Below, piece after piece: positions 14,613 to 22,163 of a stretch of 26,566 nucleotides of DNA. A program made the translations under genes and the position numbers. How positions within the stretch are numbered: the first letter of the stretch is position 1; every line of letters begins with the position of its first letter. The DNA comes from a virus, in IMG/VR virus record IMGVR_UViG_3300046007_010801, positions 1-26,566 of that record; one strand, given 5' to 3'. The notes under the pieces were generated by a model. It saw only the letters and a list, made by a program, of their open reading frames with translations. It searched no databases and was not told the origin of the DNA.

Positions 14613-16199
14613 ATGAGTGAACAGCAAAATATAAAAGAAATAATTAAACAGGAGTTTGTTAAGTGCGCTCAAGACCCTGTTTATTTTATGAAAAAATACT
14701 ATTGGATCCAACACCCACAACGTGGTAGAATCCAATTCAATCTATACCCATTCCAATCAGCTGTATTAAATCAGTTCCAAAAAAATCGTTATAGTGTAGT
14801 TAATAAATCAAGACAATTAGGTATCTCTACTCTAGTATCTGCCTATTCTCTTTGGTTAATGTTATTTAATAAAGACAAAAACATACTTTGTATTGCTACT
14901 AAGCAGGAAACTGCTAAAAACATGGTTACTAAAGTAAAGTTTGCTTATGACAACTTACCCACTTGGTTAAAAGTAAAATCAGTAGAAAATAACAAACTAT
15001 CTCTTAAATTAACAAATGGGTCTCAGATTAAAGCAGTTGGTGCTACAGGTGATGCAGGTAGATCTGAAGCCGTATCTTTACTGTTACTAGATGAAGCTGC
15101 ATTCATTGAAGGTATAGATGAGATTTTTGCTTCTGCTCAACAAACCTTGGCCACTGGAGGTCAATGTATAGCTATTTCTACTCCATATGGTACAGGTAAC
15201 TGGTTCCATAGAACATTCACTGGAGCTGAAGCTGGATCAAATGGTTTTATAGCTATAAAATTACCTTGGACTGTTCATCCTGAAAGAAACCAAACTTGGA
15301 GAGATGAACAAGATGCTATTCTAGGAATTAGAAACGCCGCTCAAGAATGTGATTGTGACTTTAGCACTTCAGGTGATACAGTAGTTGAACCTGATATTTT
15401 AAATTGGTATATTCAAACATACCAAGCAGATCCTATTTTAAAAGGTGGTTTTGATGGTAACTTATGGCGTTGGGAATTTCCTGACTATACTAAACAATAT
15501 ATGGTAGTAGCTGACGTTGCTCGAGGTGATGGTAAAGACTATTCTGCATGTCATGTTATTGATATAGCTGAAGCTAAACAAGTAGAAGAATATAAAGGAC
15601 AACTTGGTACTCGTGATTATGGTCATTTACTTGTATCAATAGCCACTGAATGGAATAACGCTTTATTAGTGATTGAAAACGCTAATATAGGTTGGGATAC
15701 TATTCAAACTGCTATAGATAGAGGATACCAAAACTTATTCTACTCTTCTAAATCAGACACTTCTAATATCACAATGGAAAATTTTTTAAATAGAAGTGAA
15801 AATAACTTAGTACCTGGTTTTACTAACTCAACAAAAACTAGACCACTTGTTGTTTCTAAACTAGAAGCATATATGAGAGAACGTGCTTGTATTATTCAAT
15901 CACGTCGTACATTAGAGGAATTAAGAACATTTATTTGGAAAAATGGTAAAGCACAAGCCAATGATGGATATAATGATGACCTTGTGATGGCATTTGGTAT
16001 TAGTATGTTTTTACGTGATACTGCTTTAAAATTTAATCAAGCGGGTATGGACTTAACACGAGCCTCACTTGGAAGTATAGGTAGATCTAATTATATTTCC
16101 TCGCCTTCCGTGTTTACACCAACTCCAACGGGTCCACAAAACCCATACCAAATGGATATTGGTAATAACCAAATGGAAGACATATCTTGGTTGCTTTAA
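14613..16199 (+). CDS. 17: Terminase large subunit (T4 gp17-like)
   Basis: A 528-residue packaging motor. The ATG at 14613 is preferred over an in-frame TTG at 14607. The ATPase has Walker A KSRQLGIST (65-73), a variant in which the Lys lies before the SRQ instead of in GKT, Walker B LLLLDEA (156-162, D160, E161) and coupling motif ISTPYGTG (188-195). The nuclease domain has VVADVARGDGKD (D301), LLVIEN (E355) and a later NDDLVMAF acidic cluster, the three-acid site of the RNase H-like headful nuclease. The enzyme pumps DNA into proheads through the portal and cuts the concatemer. The length is somewhat shorter than T4 gp17 (610), as in many marine relatives. It heads the head operon and no small terminase subunit is visible nearby. 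Confidence 0.95.
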   Translation: MSEQQNIKEIIKQEFVKCAQDPVYFMKKYYWIQHPQRGRIQFNLYPFQSAVLNQFQKNRYSVVNKSRQLGISTLVSAYSLWLMLFNKDKNILCIATKQETAKNMVTKVKFAYDNLPTWLKVKSVENNKLSLKLTNGSQIKAVGATGDAGRSEAVSLLLLDEAAFIEGIDEIFASAQQTLATGGQCIAISTPYGTGNWFHRTFTGAEAGSNGFIAIKLPWTVHPERNQTWRDEQDAILGIRNAAQECDCDFSTSGDTVVEPDILNWYIQTYQADPILKGGFDGNLWRWEFPDYTKQYMVVADVARGDGKDYSACHVIDIAEAKQVEEYKGQLGTRDYGHLLVSIATEWNNALLVIENANIGWDTIQTAIDRGYQNLFYSSKSDTSNITMENFLNRSENNLVPGFTNSTKTRPLVVSKLEAYMRERACIIQSRRTLEELRTFIWKNGKAQANDGYNDDLVMAFGISMFLRDTALKFNQAGMDLTRASLGSIGRSNYISSPSVFTPTPTGPQNPYQMDIGNNQMEDISWLL

Positions 16200-16202
16200 A
16201 AA

Positions 16203-16210
16203 ATATTTAT
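16203..16210 (+). promoter_or_regulatory. ATATTTAT motif, candidate late promoter
   Basis: This copy lies in the 27-base gap between terminase and portal and ends 16 bases before the portal ATG. Confidence 0.45.
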
Positions 16211-16226
16211 AACATATACTACATAA

Positions 16227-18143
16227 ATGGCTAATAATTCACTATTTGGTAACCTACGCAGACTCTTTTCAACTGACGTTATTATACGTAATGTTGGTGG
16301 TAATGAGTTAAAAGTGATGGATACAGGACGTATCCAATCAATGGGTGTACTACAAACAAATGCTCTTGTTGATAGATTCTCAAAAATATATACAACCTCT
16401 GGTGCTGGCGTATATAATCTAAACAACGTATACAACTACCAGACACTTCGTGTACAACTATATACAGACTATGAGGCGATGGATACAGATGCTATTGTGG
16501 CGTCTGCTCTTGATATTATAGCTGATGAAAGTACATTAAAAAATGAACACGGAGATATATTACAGATTAAATCATCTGATGAAAATATTAAAAAAATATT
16601 ACAAAACTTGTTCTATGATGTGTTAAACATTGAGTTTAACTTATGGACTTGGATTAGAACAATGTGTAAGTACGGTGACTTCTATCTTAAATTAGAAATA
16701 GCCGAAAAATACGGCGTATATAACGTCATACCTTTCTCAGCTTACTCAATTATACGAGAAGAAGGTACTGACCGAGAAAACCCAACCTATGTGCGTTTTA
16801 AATACGATCCTACTAGCGTAGCTGGTACAACTATGGGTTATGGTAGTATGCCTTTACCATTACAAAACAATGATATCTATTTTGAGAACTATGAAATGGC
16901 TCACTTTAGATTACTAGGTGATATTAACTACTTACCTTATGGCCGCTCATATCTTGAACCAGGCCGTAAATTATTTAAGCAATATGTTTTAATGGAAGAC
17001 GCTATGATGATTCATAGAATCATGCGCGCACCTGAAAAACGTATTTTCTATATGAACGTTGGTTCTATACCTCCACATGAAGTAGAAGGATACATGCAAA
17101 AGATGGTGTCTAAAATGAAAAAAACACCATATATTGATCAATCAACAGGTCAATATAACCTTAAGTTCAACTTGATGAACATGATGGAGGATTTTTATAT
17201 TCCTGTTAGAGGTAATGACCAATCAACTCGTATTGATACTACAAAAGGTTTAGAGTACAATGGTATTGAAGACGTTAATTACTTAAGAGATAAGTTATTC
17301 GCTGCTCTTAAAGTACCTAAAGCGTTTATGGGTTATGAAAAAGATTTAACTGGTAAAGCTACATTAGCCGCTGAAGATATTCGTTTTGCTCGTACAGTAG
17401 AACGTATCCAAAGAATTGTTGTTAGTGAATTAACTAAAATTGCTTTAGTACATTTATATACTCAAGGCTATGATGGAAGTAATTTGACTAACTTCGAATT
17501 ATCATTAACTACTCCATCAATTATATATGATCAAGAAAAAGTAGCGTTATTGAAAGAAAAAGTAGCGTTAGCTAAAGACATATTGGATGCTGAGTTATTA
17601 CCAACTGATTACATTTACACTGATATACTTCATTTAAGTGAGGATCAATTCCAAGAATATCGTGACTTAATTGCTCAAGATAAGATGCGTAAGTTCCGTA
17701 ATCAACAAATTGAAAATGAGGGTAATGATCCATCAACTAGTGGTCAAGCCTTTGGTACTCCACACCAACTAGCCGTGGCTTATGGTATGGGTAGAAAAGG
17801 TATGAACCCTGAAGAAATACCAACAGGATATAACGAGAAAAATCCAAATGAGCCAACTCATTTACCTGGTCGTCCTCAAAAATCTGATTCATTTATTAAC
17901 AAACAAGATGATCCATTAGGTAAAGACCGTTTAGGTACTAAAGCTTATCAAGCAGGTAACGATCAAGAAGACGGAACTATCCGCCCTTCATATAAAGGCG
18001 GTTCACCACTCGCGTTAGAATCTACAGCTGTGTATCTAAAAAATAAAAAATCACTAGAGCAAATGCCATTTAGCCGCAAAGTGAATTTATTTGAACATGG
18101 TGATATGTTAGATGAGAACAATATCCGCGATGAAATTAAATAA
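16227..18143 (+). CDS. 20: Portal vertex protein (T4 gp20-like)
   Basis: A 638-residue protein. Typical gp20 features are the N-terminal YEAMDTDAIVASALDIIADE block, the middle FRLLGDINYLPYGRSYLEPGRK block with EDAMMIHRIMRAPEKRIFY, and DQSTRIDTTKGLEYNGIEDV followed by the LFAALKVPKAFMGYEKDLTG clip/crown region. (Each block is quoted separately.) It forms the dodecameric ring for DNA entry and neck attachment and starts prohead assembly. The C-terminal 140 residues are polar and disordered-looking, with Gly/Pro-rich stretches. In T4, genes 18 and 19 lie between 17 and 20; here terminase and portal are adjacent. Confidence 0.95.
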   Translation: MANNSLFGNLRRLFSTDVIIRNVGGNELKVMDTGRIQSMGVLQTNALVDRFSKIYTTSGAGVYNLNNVYNYQTLRVQLYTDYEAMDTDAIVASALDIIADESTLKNEHGDILQIKSSDENIKKILQNLFYDVLNIEFNLWTWIRTMCKYGDFYLKLEIAEKYGVYNVIPFSAYSIIREEGTDRENPTYVRFKYDPTSVAGTTMGYGSMPLPLQNNDIYFENYEMAHFRLLGDINYLPYGRSYLEPGRKLFKQYVLMEDAMMIHRIMRAPEKRIFYMNVGSIPPHEVEGYMQKMVSKMKKTPYIDQSTGQYNLKFNLMNMMEDFYIPVRGNDQSTRIDTTKGLEYNGIEDVNYLRDKLFAALKVPKAFMGYEKDLTGKATLAAEDIRFARTVERIQRIVVSELTKIALVHLYTQGYDGSNLTNFELSLTTPSIIYDQEKVALLKEKVALAKDILDAELLPTDYIYTDILHLSEDQFQEYRDLIAQDKMRKFRNQQIENEGNDPSTSGQAFGTPHQLAVAYGMGRKGMNPEEIPTGYNEKNPNEPTHLPGRPQKSDSFINKQDDPLGKDRLGTKAYQAGNDQEDGTIRPSYKGGSPLALESTAVYLKNKKSLEQMPFSRKVNLFEHGDMLDENNIRDEIK

Positions 18144-18148
18144 TATAC

Positions 18149-18156
18149 ATATTTAT
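18149..18156 (+). promoter_or_regulatory. ATATTTAT motif, candidate late promoter
   Basis: This copy is in the 37-base gap after the portal gene and ends 24 bases before the ATG at 18181. Confidence 0.4.
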
Positions 18157-18180
18157 AAGTAGTGTACACTATATTGAATT

Positions 18181-19041
18181 ATGAAAATTAAACACTCAAA
18201 GTTTAAAAATACTGGCATCTTGTTCGAACTATTAGTTCGTCAAATTGCGTCTGATACTTTAGCTAACGCTGACTCAAAAGCCGTTAGAATAGTAAAACGC
18301 TTTTTCACTAACAGTGAGCTAGCCAAGGAACATAAACTTTATCACACAATTGTGACCGCCCCAAGATTAAGTGAAGTAAAAGCCAATACTCTTGTAACAA
18401 CAGTACTTGAACAAAGTAAAAAATTAAATAAAGAGCAATTAGGTAAAGAAAAATACAACTTAATTAAAGAAATTAAGAAACATTATGACTTGGAAAGCTT
18501 TTTTAAGTCTAAAATTACTAATTATCCTGTACTAGCAGCCACATACACATTATTTGAGTCTTCAAACAACGATAGCTTTATTGAACCTAAACAAATCGTT
18601 ATAAATAAAATTACTCTTCTTGAACATATAACTAAAAAACCAATAGCCAGCGCTAAACCAACTGCTGAAACTATTGAAGAACAGTTCATGAAAGAAGATA
18701 AAAATGTTCGTCTTTTAGCATATAAAATGCTAATTGAAAAGTTCAATAGTAAGTATTCTAACTTATCAAATAAACAAAAGAATGTATTAAAAGAATACAT
18801 TAATAATATAAATGATACAGCTAAACTTAAAGAGTTTATTAATGAAAACTTAACAATAGCTAAGAAAGAATTAAATACTCTTAAGTCTAAAATTAATGAT
18901 AAAGTAATTGAAATTAAATTAACTGAAATTATTAGTTTTATTAAGCCTATTCCTTCTAAATCAACAGTTAAGGATGATCATATAGTTTCGTTACTACAAT
19001 ATTATCAGTTAATAGACGAAATTAAGAATACAAATGAATAG
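18181..19041 (+). CDS. Conserved T4-like head-cluster protein, unknown function
   Basis: A 286-residue Lys-rich helical protein directly after the portal. The N-terminus (MKIKHSKFKNTGILFELLVR, then QIASDTLAN and VKRFF) matches a protein that I recall in the same place in marine T4-like phages, with no named function. No enzyme motif is seen. In T4 the space between portal and protease holds core genes 67 and 68, so it may be a core or assembly protein, though it is much larger than gp67. It overlaps the next gene by 8 bases. Confidence 0.55.
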   Translation: MKIKHSKFKNTGILFELLVRQIASDTLANADSKAVRIVKRFFTNSELAKEHKLYHTIVTAPRLSEVKANTLVTTVLEQSKKLNKEQLGKEKYNLIKEIKKHYDLESFFKSKITNYPVLAATYTLFESSNNDSFIEPKQIVINKITLLEHITKKPIASAKPTAETIEEQFMKEDKNVRLLAYKMLIEKFNSKYSNLSNKQKNVLKEYINNINDTAKLKEFINENLTIAKKELNTLKSKINDKVIEIKLTEIISFIKPIPSKSTVKDDHIVSLLQYYQLIDEIKNTNE

Positions 19042-19522
19042 AGAAATACTAGAAGCATTAGTTCAAGAAGTATTAGATGAAATGTCTATGACTGGAACTG
19101 GTGCGTCTGTAACTCCTGGTACTGGTGAAGGTGTTGCTACAAAATATGCTTTTGCTAAAAAGAAAGACGGTAATAAAATCGCTAAAGACTATATCAAAAC
19201 ATTTGGTGGTTCTTTAGCTTCTTCTGTTCCTAATCGTGCTTCTAAAGCTATTGATTATAAAAAACTATTCCAAGAAAATTACGCTCGTTTTAGAAATGAA
19301 ACTAAAACAAGAAATAAACCAGAACATTTCCATCAAGCAGTTAAAGCTGTAAAAAAGCGCGCTATGGAAATTAATAAGTTATATGAGTACATGGAGCGTT
19401 TAAAAATGGAATTAAGTGAAGGTGATGAAAATATTAAGTTTAAAAAGTACACTGAGAAAGCTTTAAATCAAATTAAAGCTATCATTAGTGATTTAAATAA
19501 AAAAGTTAAAAAATTAAAATAA
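19034..19522 (+). CDS. Head-cluster protein with protease site and capsid-like TGTG/PGTGE motif
   Basis: A 162-residue protein. It starts MNREILEALVQEVLDE|M, which ends in an (L/I)xE site at residue 16. Residues 19-32 (MTGTGASVTPGTGE) closely match the mature N-terminus of the capsid protein in this window (QTGTGGTFTPGTGE, residues 62-75), which also lies just after its predicted cut site. The remainder is a Lys-rich helix (coiled-coil-like from about 80). It may be a core or internal head component that docks like the capsid N-terminus. Its position between portal and protease corresponds to T4 67/68. The motif match is visible; its meaning is inferred. Confidence 0.6.
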   Translation: MNREILEALVQEVLDEMSMTGTGASVTPGTGEGVATKYAFAKKKDGNKIAKDYIKTFGGSLASSVPNRASKAIDYKKLFQENYARFRNETKTRNKPEHFHQAVKAVKKRAMEINKLYEYMERLKMELSEGDENIKFKKYTEKALNQIKAIISDLNKKVKKLK

Positions 19523-19523
19523 A

Positions 19524-19658
19524 ATGGCTAAAGCAAAGTCAGCGAGTAACAGCCAAAAAACAACTTTTGGCAAACGCAAAACAGGACCCGGTTCTGGACA
19601 AAAATCATATAACAAACACACTCCGCGCCCTAAAACTTATCGTGGACAAGGCAGATAA
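19524..19658 (+). CDS. 44-residue basic head-cluster protein
   Basis: A short gene one base after the previous stop, running from an ATG to a TAA in 44 codons. The protein is Lys/Arg/Gly-rich (MAKAKSASNSQKTTFGKRKT, ending TYRGQGR) with no hydrophobic core, so it is likely disordered and able to bind DNA or acidic scaffold. Small basic proteins with the same FGKR...YRGQG pattern occur, from memory, at this position in marine T4-like phages. Its stop overlaps the ATATTTAT motif in front of the next gene. T4 gp67 is a similarly small core protein but is acidic, so equivalence is not claimed. Confidence 0.7.
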   Translation: MAKAKSASNSQKTTFGKRKTGPGSGQKSYNKHTPRPKTYRGQGR

Positions 19659-19665
19659 TATTTAT
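19658..19665 (+). promoter_or_regulatory. ATATTTAT motif, candidate late promoter
   Basis: This copy begins on the last base of a stop codon and ends 4 bases before the ATG at 19670. Confidence 0.4.
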
Positions 19666-19669
19666 TAGC

Positions 19670-21334
19670 ATGACAACATTAGAATTATACCGTAAACATA
19701 AAGCTGGCGAAGTATCTCGCGAGAAGTTTTTATATGAAGTAAGACGTGATAATAATATCCCATGGGTATTAAACACTACATCATATGATGATGCTATTAA
19801 GATCCTTAAAAACAAAAGTATTATTAGTGAAGAATATGATGGTGGACCTGAAGATTTAGCTAAAATGGCTAAAGATGAAGACAACACAGCTACACTAACA
19901 AGTGCTGAAGTAGTTAAACTATCAGCTAAAGCAGGACAAATAGTTCCAGATGCAGAAGCTGATTTAAATGATTTAGCTTCAGCTTACGGTGATAAAGTAC
20001 CTAAACGTAAAGTAATAGATCTTTTAGCTAATTATGATATTACATTCGCTGACCTAAGAAAAGTTAAAGCATCAAAAGAAAAATGGTTATCTATGGATGA
20101 CTTGATGAATAGAGGATATCTTGAAGAAGATGAAAATCTTGAAGAAACATCTCCTCAAGATGCTAAAGCAGTTGAAGATGCTATTAATACAGGTAAAATA
20201 GATCCTGAAAAAGTAAAATCAGCAGCTGAAAAAGCAGAAAAAGGTGACCCAACTGATTTAGCTTTACTTATGCTTAATGCTGGAAGATTATTTGAAGCTA
20301 AAAAAGGTAAGAAAAAACAACCAAAAGAATTACATATAGATGTAGCTAACCCATATGAATATCGTCATGGTATTCAACATGAGTTAACTGAAATGGATGA
20401 TTATAGTGCTGAAGCACTTGAAAAAGCTAAATCTAAAGTATTAAAGAACTTAGCTAAAGATCCATTATTTTATTCTACTTTACTTAACCAAAAACAATCA
20501 CCTTACAAATTCAAAGCACCTGAAACTGACAAACCAGGAATGCAGGCTAACGCTGATGGTACTTTAAAGAAAGGTGCTGGTAAAGTTGAAAAAGCAAACG
20601 TTAAAGATACTCAAGGTAAAAAAGAAGAAGGATCTAAACATCCTAAAGGTGTTAAAGAAATGACTATGACACCTAAAAAAGCCAAAGGAATTAAAAAGAC
20701 TATGGCTGTACCTGGTAAAGAAAAAACTATTAAGCTAAAAGAAGGTATAAAACTTATGGATTTTTTTTTAGCCGAAGATAGAGCAATGTTCGCTGATGAA
20801 CCTGCTGATGCTGAAAAATATAAAATAAAAAAAGATCTTAAAGGTAAAATAGTACAAGCCACTAACGATGAAGGTGACACATTCAGCATGAATGATGAAG
20901 CTATAGCAATTGATAATGGACAAAAAATTAAAATAGCTGGTTTTGAAGAATCTCAAGGTAAAGTAAAAGCATTATATAACGCTGGTATGTTTTTCTCATC
21001 AATTGATATCGATGGATTAAAACCAGTAAATAAAGGATTTAGACCTGGTGTTGATTTAGGTAAATCATTTGAGAAATTTAAAGGTATCAAAGAATACATT
21101 AAGTCTAAACTTAAAACAGAAGATGCTGCTAAAGACAATCAAGCAAAGCAAGCAGCAATTGTCGCGGCTGGTAAAGAATTAGATGCTTTAAGAAGTCAAT
21201 TAAGTGGAATCAATAATGATACCGGTTTAAACCCAGACGAGAAAAATAAAAAGAAAGCGTTCTTACAATCAAAAATAAATGATGCCACTAAAAGAGCAGC
21301 AGATTTAAGATCAGGAAAAGTAACATACCCATAA
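19670..21334 (+). CDS. Large prohead core-type protein with several predicted protease sites
   Basis: A 554-residue, highly charged protein just before the protease. The N-terminus (TLELYRKHKAGEVSREKFLY, then EVRRDNNIPWV) resembles one seen in marine phage core proteins. LNAGRLFE|AKKG (E209) is a strong gp21-type site, followed by a DUF5661-like domain (about 227-275: NPYEYRHGIQHELTEMDDYS, then NLAKDPLFYSTLL). Residues 280-360 are Lys-rich and disordered; MDFFLAE|D (363-370) is another site; then a beta-rich domain (about 378-460) and a C-terminal helix. A run of nine T (20761-20769) sits in the reading frame. The protein is probably cleaved into several peptides during maturation. The role is inferred from place and cut sites. 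Confidence 0.6.
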   Translation: MTTLELYRKHKAGEVSREKFLYEVRRDNNIPWVLNTTSYDDAIKILKNKSIISEEYDGGPEDLAKMAKDEDNTATLTSAEVVKLSAKAGQIVPDAEADLNDLASAYGDKVPKRKVIDLLANYDITFADLRKVKASKEKWLSMDDLMNRGYLEEDENLEETSPQDAKAVEDAINTGKIDPEKVKSAAEKAEKGDPTDLALLMLNAGRLFEAKKGKKKQPKELHIDVANPYEYRHGIQHELTEMDDYSAEALEKAKSKVLKNLAKDPLFYSTLLNQKQSPYKFKAPETDKPGMQANADGTLKKGAGKVEKANVKDTQGKKEEGSKHPKGVKEMTMTPKKAKGIKKTMAVPGKEKTIKLKEGIKLMDFFLAEDRAMFADEPADAEKYKIKKDLKGKIVQATNDEGDTFSMNDEAIAIDNGQKIKIAGFEESQGKVKALYNAGMFFSSIDIDGLKPVNKGFRPGVDLGKSFEKFKGIKEYIKSKLKTEDAAKDNQAKQAAIVAAGKELDALRSQLSGINNDTGLNPDEKNKKKAFLQSKINDATKRAADLRSGKVTYP

Positions 21335-21335
21335 C

Positions 21336-21968
21336 ATGAGCAAACAAGTTTTAATAGAATATTTTGCGTTTAAACCATCGCCTAAATCATTACATGAGGC
21401 TAAAACAAGCCGTGATGGAAACTTAATAGTTGAAGGTGTAGTACAGCGTGCTGATGCTACAAATGAAAACAGAAGAGTTTACCCTAAACCGGTACTTGAG
21501 CGTGAAGTAGAAAAATATATATCTGGCCCTATCGCTGAAAACCGCGCTTTAGGCGAATTAGACCATCCAGACTCATCAATCATTAACCTTAAAAACGTAT
21601 GCCATAATATTAAAAAATTATGGTGGGATGGTGATGATTTAATGGGTAGTATTGAAGTATTACCTACACCTAGTGGTAATATATTAAAATCGTTGTTTAT
21701 TAACAATATTACCGTGGGAATTTCGTCTAGAGGAATGGGTTCAGTAAAGCCGTTGGGTGAAGGAACTGTCGAAGTTCAAGACGATTTTGAGTTATTATGT
21801 TGGGATTTCGTTTCAACACCATCAACTCAAGGTGCATTTATGCGCCCTGTTGGAACAATGAATGAAAGCTACAACCCATCAACCAAAACATACACCAAAT
21901 ATACCAAAGTGAACCAATTAATCTCAGAAATTATTTGCTCTCAGACAGGTATATGTTGCATAAGATAA
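21336..21968 (+). CDS. 21: Prohead core protease (T4 gp21-like)
   Basis: A 210-residue serine protease of the herpesvirus-assemblin-like S77 type. GELDHPD carries the catalytic His (H77) and VGISSRGMG carries the catalytic Ser (S130 or S131). The surrounding NLIVEGVVQRADATNENRRV block and CWDFVSTPS are conserved in this family. It is built into the prohead core, becomes active after assembly, and cuts scaffold, capsid and internal proteins after (L/I)xE before DNA packaging. It starts one base after the previous stop and a terminator follows. It is the enzyme expected to process the many (L/I)xE leaders in this window. Confidence 0.93.
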   Translation: MSKQVLIEYFAFKPSPKSLHEAKTSRDGNLIVEGVVQRADATNENRRVYPKPVLEREVEKYISGPIAENRALGELDHPDSSIINLKNVCHNIKKLWWDGDDLMGSIEVLPTPSGNILKSLFINNITVGISSRGMGSVKPLGEGTVEVQDDFELLCWDFVSTPSTQGAFMRPVGTMNESYNPSTKTYTKYTKVNQLISEIICSQTGICCIR

Positions 21969-21974
21969 TACCCC

Positions 21975-21997
21975 CTCTGTAGATAGGTATCACAGAG
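21975..21997 (+). repeat. Hairpin upstream of terminator
   Basis: A 6-base-pair inverted repeat (CTCTGT with ACAGAG, 11-base loop) right before the terminator, repeating the layout at 14531-14587. Confidence 0.5.
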
Positions 21998-22000
21998 CCG

Positions 22001-22031
22001 ACCCAGCCCCGTAAGGCTGGGTTTCATTTTT
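22001..22031 (+). terminator. Intrinsic terminator after protease gene
   Basis: An 8-base-pair stem (ACCCAGCC with GGCTGGGT), a CCGTAA loop and a T-rich tail with one interruption. The AGCCCCGTAAGGCT core is identical to that of the terminator at 14559. Confidence 0.88.
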
Positions 22032-22052
22032 TTCGCTTTGTGATATCTTTAT

Positions 22053-22060
22053 ATATTTAT
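22053..22060 (+). promoter_or_regulatory. ATATTTAT motif, candidate promoter of scaffold-capsid operon
   Basis: This copy follows the terminator by about 20 bases and lies 103 bases before the scaffold ATG, so it would give a long leader, unlike all other copies. Confidence 0.55.
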
Positions 22061-22072
22061 ACACATCCCCAT

Positions 22073-22093
22073 ATAGGATCATCAATATCCTAT
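22073..22093 (+). promoter_or_regulatory. Leader hairpin 1 of scaffold-capsid transcript
   Basis: An inverted repeat ATAGGAT / ATCCTAT with a 7-base loop. It would lie near the 5' end of the transcript, where it could protect the mRNA. Confidence 0.45.
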
Positions 22094-22116
22094 CACAATA
22101 TAATTACAATCCTTAT

Positions 22117-22137
22117 ATTACTTTTCTAATAAGTAAT
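22117..22137 (+). promoter_or_regulatory. Leader hairpin 2 of scaffold-capsid transcript
   Basis: An inverted repeat ATTACTT / AAGTAAT with a 7-base loop, ending 11 bases before the Shine-Dalgarno-like AAAGGAG. Confidence 0.45.
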
Positions 22138-22147
22138 CAAGTCAAAA

Positions 22148-22154
22148 AAAGGAG
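22148..22154 (+). promoter_or_regulatory. Shine-Dalgarno site of scaffold gene
   Basis: AAAGGAG, with 9 bases to the ATG at 22164. It is the only well-placed strong site of this kind I saw; most genes here have only A/T-rich leaders. Confidence 0.7.
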
Positions 22155-22163
22155 AAATTCAAA

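Noticed and set aside
21423-21437. LIVE|G in the prohead protease as a self-cleavage site
   Set aside because: The segment lies in a block conserved in the family near the catalytic core, so it is more likely structural than a cut site.
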